Assembly: GCF_900105175.1 (NCBI RefSeq)
Contig: NZ_LT629771.1
Location: forward strand, 372,001-436,000
Origin: Jiangella sp. DSM 45060
GTDB taxonomy: Bacteria; Actinomycetota; Actinomycetes; Jiangellales; Jiangellaceae
Direction of reading: 5' to 3'
Length of the DNA: 64,000 nucleotides
The position numbers and the translations under genes were made by a program. The notes below the pieces were generated by a model. It did no database searches. It was not told the origin of the DNA and saw only the letters and a program-made list of their open reading frames with translations. Each line of letters starts with the position of its first letter. Position 1 is the stretch's first letter. This document shows, in pieces, positions 16,207-24,091 of this stretch.

Positions 16207-18062
16207 GACCGGAACTGCGTGCGGTAGAGGTCGGCGTACGCGCCGCCGGCGGCCAGCAACTCGTCGTGGGTGCCGCGCTCGACGATGCGGCCGTCGTCGA
16301 CCACCAGGATCTGGTCGGCGTCGCGGACGGTGGACAGCCGGTGCGCGATGACCAGCGACGTCCGTCCGGCCAGCGCGGTCTCGAGGGCCCGCTGCACGGC
16401 GGCCTCGGACTCGGAGTCGAGGTGCGCCGTGGCCTCGTCGAGCACGACGATGCGCGGCGCCTTGAGCAGCAGGCGGGCCAGCGCCAGCCGCTGCTTCTCG
16501 CCGCCGGACAGCCGGTAGCCGCGCTCGCCGACGACGGTGTCGAGGCCGTCGGGCAGCGACCGCACCAGCGGGGCGATCTGGGCCGCCTCGAGCGCCGCCC
16601 AGATCTCGTCGTCGGTGGCGCCGGGCCGGGCGTAGCCCAGGTTGGCACGCAGCGTGGTGTGGAACAGGTGCGCGTCCTGCGTGACCACGCCGATGGCGTC
16701 GCGCAGTGACTGCTGGGTGACGTCGCGGACGTCGTGGCCGCCGACCCGCACCGTGCCGCCGGTGGCGTCGTACAGGCGCGACACCAGGTGGGTGACGGTG
16801 GACTTGCCGGCGCCGGACGGCCCGACCAGCGCGATCATCTCGCCCGGCCGCGCCGTGAACGTGACATCGTGCAGCACCTGGCCGCCCGGCGTGCCGGCGA
16901 GGCCGGCCACCGACTCCAGCGACGCGAGCGAGACCTCGGACGCGGCCGGGTAACCGAAGTCGACGTGGTCGAACTCGACCGACGCGGCGTCGGACGGCAG
17001 CGGCCGCGCGCCGGGCGCGTCGGCGACCATCGGCTCGAGGTCGAGCACCTCGAGCACCCGTTCGAAGCTGACCAGCGTGGTCATGATGTCGACCTGCAGG
17101 TTCGACAGCGACGTGATGGGCCCGTACAGCCGGCCGAGGTACGCCGTCAGCGCGACGACGGTGCCGACGCCCAGCGTGCCGGCGATGGCGAGCACGCCGC
17201 CGAGGCCGTACACGAACGCCGTCGCCAGCGCGGCGAGCAGGCCGAGCGACGTCATGAGGACCCGCGAGTAGACCGCCGTCGTGACGCCGATGTCGCGGAC
17301 CCGGGCGGCCCGCTCGTCGAACTCGGCGGACTCGGCCTCGGGCCGGCCGAAGACCTTGACCAGCAGCGCGCCGGCGACGTTGAACCGCTCGGTCATGGTC
17401 TGGCCCATGTCGGCGGTGAGCTCGTACCGCTCGCGGGTGAGGTCGGCGAGTTTCCGTCCGACCAGCTTGGCCGGCAGCACGAACAGCGGCACCAGGATCA
17501 GCGCGGCGACGGTGATCTGCCACGACAGCACGAACATCGCGGCCAGCACCGTCGCCGTCGTGGCGATGTTGCCGACCACCGTCGACAGCGTGGACGTGAA
17601 CGCCTGCTGGGCGCCCTGCACGTCGCCGTTGAGCCGGCTGACCAGCGCGCCGGTCTGGGTACGGCTGAAGAACGCGATGGGCATGCGCTGGACGTGCGCG
17701 AAGACCTGGCTGCGCAGGTCGTGCACCAGCCCCTGGCCGATCTTGGCCGAGACGTAGCGCTGCGTGAGCCCGATGGCCGCCGTGACGACGGCGAGCCCGG
17801 CGACCGCGACGGCCAGGCCGATGACCAGGCCCTGGTCGCCCTTCAGGACGCCCTCGTCGATGATTAGCTTGAACAGCAGTGGCTGGGCGGCCCCGAGCAG
17901 CGCGTCGACCAGGATCAGGCCCAGGAAGACGGCGAGCTGCTTCTTGTAGGGGCGGGCGAAGGTGAGGATGCGCCGGACGGTGCCCGGCGCGAGCTTGTGG
18001 GCGGTGACGGAGCGGTCCTTGGTGAAGGAGCGAGTCCGGCCGCCGCGAGTGGAGTCATCCAT
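16176..18062 (-). CDS. ABC transporter, fused permease-ATPase exporter (628 aa)
   Basis: Type IV half-exporter: six membrane segments (residues ~50-330, starting 'LAVFLGLILVDALLGAAQPLLFKLIIDEG'), then an ATPase with Walker A GPSGAGKST, signature LSGGEKQRLALARLLL, Walker B RIVVLDEATAHLD and H-loop LVIAHRLSTV. All catalytic residues are present. ATG 18062 has a strong AGGGAGGT Shine-Dalgarno. A MarR repressor gene diverges 82 bp away, which fits ligand-induced multidrug or lipid export. An insertion between Walker A and the preceding strand ('SLASLESVAGLAGTPGGQ') is slightly longer than usual. Functions as homodimer, or as heterodimer with a partner elsewhere. Confidence 0.93.
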   Translation of the reverse strand: MDDSTRGGRTRSFTKDRSVTAHKLAPGTVRRILTFARPYKKQLAVFLGLILVDALLGAAQPLLFKLIIDEGVLKGDQGLVIGLAVAVAGLAVVTAAIGLTQRYVSAKIGQGLVHDLRSQVFAHVQRMPIAFFSRTQTGALVSRLNGDVQGAQQAFTSTLSTVVGNIATTATVLAAMFVLSWQITVAALILVPLFVLPAKLVGRKLADLTRERYELTADMGQTMTERFNVAGALLVKVFGRPEAESAEFDERAARVRDIGVTTAVYSRVLMTSLGLLAALATAFVYGLGGVLAIAGTLGVGTVVALTAYLGRLYGPITSLSNLQVDIMTTLVSFERVLEVLDLEPMVADAPGARPLPSDAASVEFDHVDFGYPAASEVSLASLESVAGLAGTPGGQVLHDVTFTARPGEMIALVGPSGAGKSTVTHLVSRLYDATGGTVRVGGHDVRDVTQQSLRDAIGVVTQDAHLFHTTLRANLGYARPGATDDEIWAALEAAQIAPLVRSLPDGLDTVVGERGYRLSGGEKQRLALARLLLKAPRIVVLDEATAHLDSESEAAVQRALETALAGRTSLVIAHRLSTVRDADQILVVDDGRIVERGTHDELLAAGGAYADLYRTQFRSQEAPASVAA

Positions 18063-18092
18063 GGCGACCTCCCTGAAAGTCTGCGTGATACA

Positions 18093-18113
18093 GAGGTTAC
18101 CTCGTAAAGAGGT
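18093..18113 (+). promoter_or_regulatory. Candidate MarR operator in the divergent promoter region
   Basis: Overlapping inverted repeats: GAGGT-T-ACCTC (18093-18103) and ACCTC-GTAAA-GAGGT (18099-18113), with a further degenerate half at 18109-18119. They occupy the centre of the 82-bp gap between the exporter and marR genes, the expected place for an operator repressing both. Confidence 0.65.
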
Positions 18114-18144
18114 TTTCTCGCAAGTTGATGGTAGGGTGGGCGCT

Positions 18145-18570
18145 GTGGACAGGGAGCTCGCCGGGCACATCGCCGACCTGCTGACCAGCGCGAACCGCCG
18201 CCTGCGCCGTGCGTCCCGGGCCGAGCTCGAACGCGCCGGCGTCACACCCAGCCAGCTGCGGGTGCTGCGGCTGCTGCACGCGGCCGGCGCGCCGCTGCGG
18301 GTCAGCGAACTGGCCCGTCAGCTCGACGTCATCCCGCGCTCCGCCACCTCGGTCGTCGACCTGCTCGAAGAGCGCGGCCTCGTCTCGCGGCAGCCCGACC
18401 CCGCCGACCGGCGGGCCATCCTGGTCGCCCTGACCCCTCCGGCCACCGACCTGCTGCGGGCCTTGCGCGCGAGCCGCGCCGCCGGGGTGGCGCAGCTGAT
18501 CGACCGGCTCTCGCCGGGGGAGCAGGCCGAACTCGCCCGCCTGCTCACCGTCCTCACCGACGACGACTGA
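18145..18570 (+). CDS. MarR-family transcriptional regulator (141 aa)
   Basis: Winged-helix regulator of normal length: 'VTPSQLRVLRLLHAAGAPLRVSELARQLDVIPRSATSVVDLLEERGLVSRQPDPADRRAILVALTPPA', containing the recognition helix and the DRRA wing typical of MarR. The upstream frame is open to 17962 but crosses the exporter's coding strand; GTG 18145 after GGGTGGG is preferred. Divergent from the ABC exporter with palindromic sites between them, so it most likely represses both genes and is released by the exported compound. Confidence 0.9.
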   Translation: MDRELAGHIADLLTSANRRLRRASRAELERAGVTPSQLRVLRLLHAAGAPLRVSELARQLDVIPRSATSVVDLLEERGLVSRQPDPADRRAILVALTPPATDLLRALRASRAAGVAQLIDRLSPGEQAELARLLTVLTDDD

Positions 18571-18583
18571 GCGCCGCGGCCGG

Positions 18584-18943
18584 TCAGCGGTTGGTCGCGG
18601 CCTTGATGACGTCGTCGAGGACCTCGCGCGACCGGGCGAGGTCGCCGATGGCGCGGTCGAGCCGGTCGCGTTGGGCGATCAGCTCCTGTTCGAGCCACGG
18701 CGTCGCGTCGGCGGCCGGGCCGCCGTCGGCGTCGCGCATGCAGGGCAGCAGCTCGGCGATGGTGGCGGAGTTGAGGCCCGCGGCGAACAGCTCCTGGATG
18801 CGGATGACGCGGTCGACGGTCGCTGGCGGGTACTCGCGGTGTCCGCCGGGCGTGCGGGTGGCCTCGAGCAGGCCCTGCTGCTCGTAGTAGCGCAGCGACC
18901 GTTCGCTGACCGCCGTCAGCCGGGCGAGCTCACCGATGCGCAC
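18584..18943 (-). CDS. MerR-family transcriptional regulator (119 aa)
   Basis: N-terminal MerR helix-turn-helix 'RIGELARLTAVSERSLRYYEQQGLLEATRTPGGHREYP' followed by a dimerisation coiled coil ending '...LVDDVIKAATNR'-like. A single Cys (LLPCMRDAD) in the effector region is not a metal-binding pair. The length is that of small MerR members. It is divergent from an old yellow enzyme gene whose promoter shows the stretched spacer typical of MerR targets. An oxidative or electrophile signal is plausible from the partner gene; this is inference. Confidence 0.9.
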   Translation of the reverse strand: MRIGELARLTAVSERSLRYYEQQGLLEATRTPGGHREYPPATVDRVIRIQELFAAGLNSATIAELLPCMRDADGGPAADATPWLEQELIAQRDRLDRAIGDLARSREVLDDVIKAATNR

Positions 18944-18958
18944 CTGGGCCTCCAGGGG

Positions 18959-18990
18959 TTGAAACTGACATCAATGTCAGATTCTACCGT
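18959..18990 (+). promoter_or_regulatory. MerR-type promoter with 20-bp spacer and central palindrome
   Basis: -35 TTGAAA (18959-18964), 20-bp spacer, -10 TACCGT (18985-18990). The spacer holds the perfect dyad CTGACAT-CA-ATGTCAG (18965-18980). Overlong spacers with a dyad between the boxes are the hallmark of promoters activated by MerR proteins through DNA untwisting. The predicted start site falls at about 18997, the A of the oxidoreductase ATG, so the mRNA may be leaderless. Confidence 0.75.
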
Positions 18991-18996
18991 GGCGGC

Positions 18997-20073
18997 ATGA
19001 CTGCGAACGCCCTCTTCACGCCGGTCGACGCCGGCGAGCTGCGGCTGCCGAACCGCATCGTGATGGCCCCGATGACGCGGCTGCGGGCCGCGGTGGACGG
19101 GACGCCGACGCCGGAGATGGCCGAGTACTACGCCCAGCGCGCGTGCGCGGGGCTGATCGTCACCGAGGGGATCTGGCCCGAGCCGGCGGGGCAGAGCGAG
19201 TGGCGGGTCCCCGGCCTGAGCGGCGAACGGCACGTCGACGGATGGCGGTCCGTCACCGCCGCCGTCCACGCGGCCGGCGGCGTCGTCGTGGCCCAGCTCA
19301 TGCACGGTGGCCGCAACGGCCACCCGGCCGCGCGGTTCGACGGATCGACGCCGGCCGGGCCGTCCGCGGTCGCCAAGACCGAGCCGGTGCACCTGCCGGA
19401 CGGGACGAAGGCGGTGCCGCCGACGCCGCTCGCGATGACGCGCGCCGACATCGACCGGGCGGTCGCGGCGTACGTGACGGCGGCGGCGAACGCGGTCGCG
19501 GCCGGGTTCGACGGCGTCGAGATCCACGCCGCCAACAGCTACCTGCCGCACCAGTTTCTGGCCGACAACACCAACCTGCGCACCGACGAGTACGGCGGCG
19601 ACGTGGCCGGGCGCATCCGCTTCCCGCTGCGGGTCGCCCGGGCCGTCGCGGACGCCGTCGGCGCCGCCCGGACCGGCATCCGGCTCTCGCCCGGCAACCC
19701 ACAGTTCGAGATGAGCGAGAGCGACCCCGCCCCCGTCTACCGGGCGCTGCTCGGCGAGCTCGACCCGCTCGGCCTGGCCTACCTGCACCTCACCGACGAC
19801 GACGCCTACCCCGCGCTGGCCGATCTGCGGCCACGGTGGTCCGGCACGCTGATCGCGAACGTCGGCGAGAACCGGGCGCCCACGACCGCCGAAGCCGCGG
19901 CTCGCGTCATCGACGACGGGCTGGCCGACGCGGTGTCGTTCGGGCGCGGCTTCCTCGTCAACCCGGACCTGCCGTACCGGTTGCGGCACGGGCTGTGCTG
20001 GAACCCGCTGGACGAGGCGCACCTCTACACCCCGGGCCCGGTCGGGTACACGGACTATCCGGCCGTGCGTTGA
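18997..20073 (+). CDS. Old yellow enzyme-family alkene reductase (358 aa)
   Basis: FMN-dependent TIM barrel. Seen: 'LFTPVDAGELRLPNRIVMAPMTRLRA' at the N-terminus, active-site 'HAANSYLPHQFLADNTNLRTDEYGG' (the family's H-x2-N-x-YL and FL-x4-N-x-R-x-D-x-YGG), 'QLMHGGRNG', and phosphate-binding 'VGENRAPTTAEA' with 'FGRGFLVNPDLPYRL'. These are NemA/XenB-class features. It reduces activated C=C bonds (enals, nitro compounds) with NADPH. It has no classic Shine-Dalgarno; the promoter position suggests a leaderless transcript under the divergent MerR protein. Confidence 0.93.
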   Translation: MTANALFTPVDAGELRLPNRIVMAPMTRLRAAVDGTPTPEMAEYYAQRACAGLIVTEGIWPEPAGQSEWRVPGLSGERHVDGWRSVTAAVHAAGGVVVAQLMHGGRNGHPAARFDGSTPAGPSAVAKTEPVHLPDGTKAVPPTPLAMTRADIDRAVAAYVTAAANAVAAGFDGVEIHAANSYLPHQFLADNTNLRTDEYGGDVAGRIRFPLRVARAVADAVGAARTGIRLSPGNPQFEMSESDPAPVYRALLGELDPLGLAYLHLTDDDAYPALADLRPRWSGTLIANVGENRAPTTAEAAARVIDDGLADAVSFGRGFLVNPDLPYRLRHGLCWNPLDEAHLYTPGPVGYTDYPAVR

Positions 20074-20281
20074 CCGGCGGGGCGGCCACCACGGCGCCCC
20101 GCCGGTCGTACGAGTGGTGCGGACCGACAGCTGGATCGGCCCGCGCTTTGGATCATGATCAACTCCGGCGGACCTGTCAAGATCGCGTCCGCCGGCTGGC
20201 GGGGGTTGACGCCGCCGATAGGGTCGACTCCCTGGCCGAATGGTGCCGGAGGGGTGTCCCGTCCGGTATCAGGAGGATCGT

Positions 20282-21175
20282 GTGAACCCCGACCCCGCCA
20301 GCATCCCCGCGCCCACGCCACGGCTCGACGTCGTGCGACTGGTCGACGCGTTGTCCCGCACCCACGGCATCGAGCTGGAGCTCGTCGGCCCCGCGCCGGG
20401 CGGCGAGGTCGGCGCCGCGTTCGTCCGCTGGCCGTCCGGCCGCATGGGGGTGCTCACCCAGGTGAGCGACGACTCGCCGGCGGCCGCGGCGGCGCTCCGG
20501 GCGACGGCGGACGTGCTCGGTGTCGCCCGGGCGCGCGGCCTGCCGGTGCCGCGCTACGACCTCATCGCCGCGGCCGGCGGGGTGCACGCGGTGGTCCAGG
20601 AACGGCTGCCCGGTGCCCCGCCGCGCACCGTCGGCCAGGCGCTGGTCGCGCAGCTGGTCGCGGCCGTGCAGCAGTGGACCGGCCTGCTCGCCGAGCGGAC
20701 CGAGCTCGCGCCGCCCCCGCTGTACCTCACCGAGAGCAGGCCCGGCTTCTGCCTGCACGAGTCGCTGCAGCACTACGACGCCCGGACCCGACGACTGCTC
20801 GGCCAGGTCCGCGAGGTCGGGCGGACCGCCGCCTCGGCGGCCGGCACCGACCTCGTCCACCTGGACTTCCACCCCGGCAACGTCCTGGTCGACACCGCCG
20901 GCCGGATCACCGGCATCGTCGACTGGGACGGCTGGGGCCGCGGCGACCGCTGGTTCTCACTCGAGGTGCTGGCGTTCGACCTGGCGCGACGGCGGGCCGG
21001 TGCGGCGACGCGCAGCCGGCTGGACGAGCGGATCGCAGCCGCCGTCGCGCCGGACCGCCTGCTGGCGTACCGCGCCCACCTGGCGTTGCGTCAGGTCGAC
21101 TGGGTGATCCGGCACCACGGCCCGGCCGAGGTCGACGTCTGGCTGGCGATCGTGGCGGACCGCTTCCGGCCGTGA
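20282..21175 (+). CDS. Aminoglycoside phosphotransferase-like (APH family) kinase (297 aa)
   Basis: GTG 20282 follows AGGAGG. C-terminal kinase motifs are clear: HxDxxxxN as 'LVHLDFHPGNVLVD' (catalytic Asp and Mg-binding Asn), then 'ITGIVDWDGWGRGDRW' giving the DxD metal site. The N-terminal lobe is weaker, with 'AVVQERLPGAPP' as the hinge. Small-molecule kinases of this fold act on aminoglycosides, homoserine, choline or fructosamine; nothing here identifies the substrate. It is a single gene, convergent with a Nudix gene. Confidence 0.85.
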   Translation: MNPDPASIPAPTPRLDVVRLVDALSRTHGIELELVGPAPGGEVGAAFVRWPSGRMGVLTQVSDDSPAAAAALRATADVLGVARARGLPVPRYDLIAAAGGVHAVVQERLPGAPPRTVGQALVAQLVAAVQQWTGLLAERTELAPPPLYLTESRPGFCLHESLQHYDARTRRLLGQVREVGRTAASAAGTDLVHLDFHPGNVLVDTAGRITGIVDWDGWGRGDRWFSLEVLAFDLARRRAGAATRSRLDERIAAAVAPDRLLAYRAHLALRQVDWVIRHHGPAEVDVWLAIVADRFRP

Positions 21176-21202
21176 CGGCCGTGACGGCCCCGGCCGCCGC
21201 GG

Positions 21203-21616
21203 TCAGCCGTCGAGGCCGATGCGGACGGTGTCGAGCAGGTCGGCCGGTTGGCAGCGCCGCGCCACCTGGTCGACCGGCACCCACTCGGACGCGGTGTACT
21301 CGGCGCTGAGCTCGACGGGCGTGCCCCACGGCAGGTCGAGGCGGTACACGGCGACCTCGGGGTCGTCGACGCGGACGGGTTCGGGGGTGGCGACGATGCC
21401 GGTCTCTTCGCGTAGCTCGCGGGCGGCGCAGTCGGCGATCTTCTCGCCCGGCTGCCTGACGCCGCCGGGCGGCACCCAGGCCCACTCGCCCTCGAGGGAC
21501 TCGATGTCGGCCGGGTGCAGCAGCAGCACGTGCGGCCCCTTCGGCCCCCGGCTGGTCACGACGATCGTGGCGACGTCCGGGCCGTTCTCGAGCGCCTCGC
21601 TGGTCGGGTCGGTCAT
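21203..21616 (-). CDS. Nudix hydrolase (137 aa)
   Basis: The Nudix box is complete: GGVRQPGEKIADCAARELREETGI, i.e. G-x5-E-x7-R-E-x2-E-E-x-G, at residues ~52-75. Preceding 'EGEWAWVPPGG' and overall size fit a single-domain Nudix pyrophosphatase. ATG at 21616 is chosen: the upstream extension to 21769 is Arg/Pro-rich and crosses the desaturase upstream region. Substrate (nucleoside diphosphate derivative) unknown. It overlaps nothing and is convergent with the APH gene. Confidence 0.92.
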   Translation of the reverse strand: MTDPTSEALENGPDVATIVVTSRGPKGPHVLLLHPADIESLEGEWAWVPPGGVRQPGEKIADCAARELREETGIVATPEPVRVDDPEVAVYRLDLPWGTPVELSAEYTASEWVPVDQVARRCQPADLLDTVRIGLDG

Positions 21617-21789
21617 GGCGGACAAGTGTGACGCATGACGTGGCCGAATGCGGCCGTATCGGCAGGATCGCGTCGTCCGGCGCGTCGCGGACGGCCCGGC
21701 CGCGGGCCCGCGCGGTGGGGCTAGCCCTACCGCAAGCTCGGGTGGCAACCGGCCTGTCCCGGCGATCACACGTACGTATGATTTCGATC

Positions 21790-22893
21790 ATGACAGCTCT
21801 CGACGCCATGACCAGCACAGATACCGTCCAGGGCCGTCCGCGGCAGCGATTCGTCACCGACTATGCGGAGCTCTCCCAGCGTGTCCGCGACGCCGGCCTC
21901 ATGCGGCGGCGTCCGGTCTACTACGCGATCCGGGCCGGCCTCCTGGCGGGGGCGTTCGCCGGCGCCGTGGCGGCGTTCCTCGCCCTGGGCGACTCGTGGT
22001 GGCAGCTGCTGCTGGCGGCCGGGCTCGGCCTGCTGCTGACCCAGGCGGCCTACCTCGGGCACGACGCGGCGCATCGGCAGATCTTCGTGTCGGGCCGGCG
22101 TAACGAGCTGACCGCGCTGCTGCTGGGCAACGTCGTCGTCGGGCTGAGCCACGGCTGGTGGATGTCCAAGCACAGCCGGCACCACGCCAACCCGAACAAG
22201 GTGGACGTCGACCCCGACGTCGAGCCGGCGGCGCTCGTGTGGACCAGCGACGTCGCGGCCCAACGGCGGCAGGACCGTGGATTCTCCGGGTGGTGGGTGC
22301 GGCGCCAGGGCACGTTGTTCTTCCCGCTGTTGCTGCTGGCCGGGCTGAACATGCACGTCAGCGGCCTGCGGACGGTGTTCGGGCGGGGCCGCGTGAAGTT
22401 CCGCGCGGTGGAGATCCCGCTGCTGCTCGCCCGCCTCGTCCTGTACCCCGTCGCGTTGTTCGCGTTCCTCTCGCCCGGCATCGCCGCCGCCTTCCTCGCG
22501 GTGCAGCTGGCGGTGTTCGGGTTCAGCATGGGCGCGACGTTCGCCCCGAACCACAAGGGCATGCCGATGATCCCCAAGGACCTCAGCCTCGACTACCTGC
22601 GCCGGCAGGTGCTGACCAGCCGCAACGTGCGCGGCGGCCGGTTCGTGGACGTCGCGATGGGCGGGCTGAACTTCCAGGTCGAGCATCACCTGTTCCCGAG
22701 CATGCCGAGCTCCAGCCTGCGCGCGGCCCGTCCGATCGTGCGGCGGTTCTGCGCCGAGCGCGGCGTGACCTATACCGAGGCGGGCGTGCTGGAGTCGTGG
22801 CGCATCGTGGTCAGGCACCTCAACCGGGTCGGCACCACGAACGTCGACCTGTTCGAGTGCCCCATGGTCGCCCAGCTGCGCGCGCCCGCCTGA
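21790..22893 (+). CDS. Membrane fatty acid desaturase (367 aa)
   Basis: Three histidine boxes of acyl-lipid/acyl-CoA desaturases: HDAAH (~residue 98), HSRHHANPN (~135) and QVEHHLFP (~300), which bind the di-iron centre. Membrane pairs flank them ('AGLLAGAFAGAVAAFLALG', 'LLLAAGLGLLLTQAAYLG', 'VALFAFLSPGIAAAFLAVQLAVFG'). It resembles actinobacterial DesA3-type delta-9 or delta-6 desaturases. ATG 21790 is taken; ATG 21778 is in frame. An ATGAT-N4-ATCAT dyad at 21778-21791 overlaps the start and might be a TetR operator. The TetR gene is convergent, 2 bp past the stop. Confidence 0.92.
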   Translation: MTALDAMTSTDTVQGRPRQRFVTDYAELSQRVRDAGLMRRRPVYYAIRAGLLAGAFAGAVAAFLALGDSWWQLLLAAGLGLLLTQAAYLGHDAAHRQIFVSGRRNELTALLLGNVVVGLSHGWWMSKHSRHHANPNKVDVDPDVEPAALVWTSDVAAQRRQDRGFSGWWVRRQGTLFFPLLLLAGLNMHVSGLRTVFGRGRVKFRAVEIPLLLARLVLYPVALFAFLSPGIAAAFLAVQLAVFGFSMGATFAPNHKGMPMIPKDLSLDYLRRQVLTSRNVRGGRFVDVAMGGLNFQVEHHLFPSMPSSSLRAARPIVRRFCAERGVTYTEAGVLESWRIVVRHLNRVGTTNVDLFECPMVAQLRAPA

Positions 22894-22895
22894 CG

Positions 22896-23471
22896 TCACT
22901 CGTCGGAGCGCTCGCCGAGCTCCCCGAGCGCCGCGGCCAGCACCGTCGCGTCGGGCAGCGACTCGGGGTCGACGAGCGCCTGCGCGACCATGCCCGTCAC
23001 CAGCGCGTAGACGAGTGTGCCCAGGCCCTGCGCGGCCGGGGAGCCCTCGTCGACGGACGGCCGGCCGAGCCCGACCGCCGCCAGCGCCGCCCGTCCGCGG
23101 GCATGGCCGGCCGCGATCTCGGCGCGCAGCTCGTCGTCGAACTTCGACTGGGTGAGCGCCAGCAGGCTGGCCGCTTGGGTGTCGCCGGCGCGCGGGATCA
23201 TCTCCAGCAGCGTGGTCAGCAGCGCGCCCAAGCGCTCGGTCCGGGTCGCCCCGCCCGCCGCCCGCGCGGCCGCCTCGAGGGTGTCGCCCCACTCGCTGCT
23301 CAGCTCGATCGCGGCGAGGTTCATCAGCCGGTCCTTCGAGCCGAAGTAGTAGCTGATCGACCCCAGGTTGGCGGCTGCCGCGGCGGCGATGTCGCGGGCG
23401 GTGGTGCCGCTGTAGCCCTTCTCGACCAGGCACTTCTTCGCCCCCGCGATGAGGGCTTCGCGCTGAGACAT
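22896..23471 (-). CDS. TetR-family transcriptional regulator (191 aa)
   Basis: N-terminal helix-turn-helix 'REALIAGAKKCLVEKGYSGTTARDIAAAAAANLGSISYYFGSKDRLM' with the YYFGSKDRL end that marks TetR proteins; the ligand-binding domain (residues ~60-191) is helical. It starts 5 bp after the Lrp-type gene stops, so the two minus-strand regulators may be cotranscribed. It is convergent with and almost touching the desaturase gene (2-bp gap). Candidate targets are the desaturase or its own operon; neither is proven. Confidence 0.92.
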   Translation of the reverse strand: MSQREALIAGAKKCLVEKGYSGTTARDIAAAAAANLGSISYYFGSKDRLMNLAAIELSSEWGDTLEAAARAAGGATRTERLGALLTTLLEMIPRAGDTQAASLLALTQSKFDDELRAEIAAGHARGRAALAAVGLGRPSVDEGSPAAQGLGTLVYALVTGMVAQALVDPESLPDATVLAAALGELGERSDE

Positions 23472-23476
23472 GGTCG

Positions 23477-23959
23477 TCAGCGTACGGAGGCGAGGCGCGC
23501 GAGGAGAGGGGTGATGCGGTAGGGGACGAGCTCGCGCATGACGAGCGCGGTGTTGGTGCGCTCGACCCCGGGGATGGCCAGGATCTGCCCGGCGATGCGG
23601 TAGAGGTCGGTGTCGTCGACGGCGACGATGTGGACCAGCAGGTCGGTGGGCCCGCTGATGCCGTGGACCTGCAGCACCTCGGGGATGTCGGCGAGCGCCG
23701 CGCCGACCTCGTCGAGGAAGCGCTGGGTGACCTGGGTGGTGACGAACGCCGTCAGCGGGTAGCCGAGCGTGCGCGGGACGACCCGGCGCTCGAACGAGTC
23801 GAGGACGCCCGCGCCCTCCAGCCGGGTCAGACGGGCCTGGACGGTGTTGCGGGAGAGCTTGAGCCGGTCGGCGAGGGCGAGGACGGTGGCGCGCGGGGTC
23901 TCGGTGAGCGCGGCCACGAGCCGCGCGTCGGTGGCGTCGAGTCGGTCGTGCGTGGGCAT
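23477..23959 (-). CDS. Lrp/AsnC-family transcriptional regulator (160 aa)
   Basis: N-terminal helix-turn-helix 'LDATDARLVAALTETPRATVLALADRLKLSRNTVQARLTRLEGAGVL' and a RAM/AsnC ligand domain 'TAFVTTQVTQRFLDEVGAALADIPEVLQVHGISGPTDLLVHIVAVD'. Standard length. Divergent from a pyruvate-dehydrogenase-E1-like gene with 132 bp between starts, the usual arrangement for an Lrp protein that controls its neighbour in response to an amino or keto acid. Start ATG 23959. Confidence 0.93.
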   Translation of the reverse strand: MPTHDRLDATDARLVAALTETPRATVLALADRLKLSRNTVQARLTRLEGAGVLDSFERRVVPRTLGYPLTAFVTTQVTQRFLDEVGAALADIPEVLQVHGISGPTDLLVHIVAVDDTDLYRIAGQILAIPGVERTNTALVMRELVPYRITPLLARLASVR

Positions 23960-24091
23960 TGTGCTCGCTCCCGTCCCCGGTCGGCGTGGTCGGCCTGAGC
24001 ATACTGCTGAATCTCGACGCGATAGATGGTGCAACCTGGGCTGGTCGTGCTGTGATCGAGCGCATTCTGTCCGAACGGCGTGGAGGTCGGG

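Noticed and set aside
20074-20281. GGATCATGATCAAC palindrome before the APH-like gene as an operator
   Set aside because: Short, near a gap with no partner regulator; only a 10-bp palindrome, which is not significant on its own. I see nothing else in this gap.
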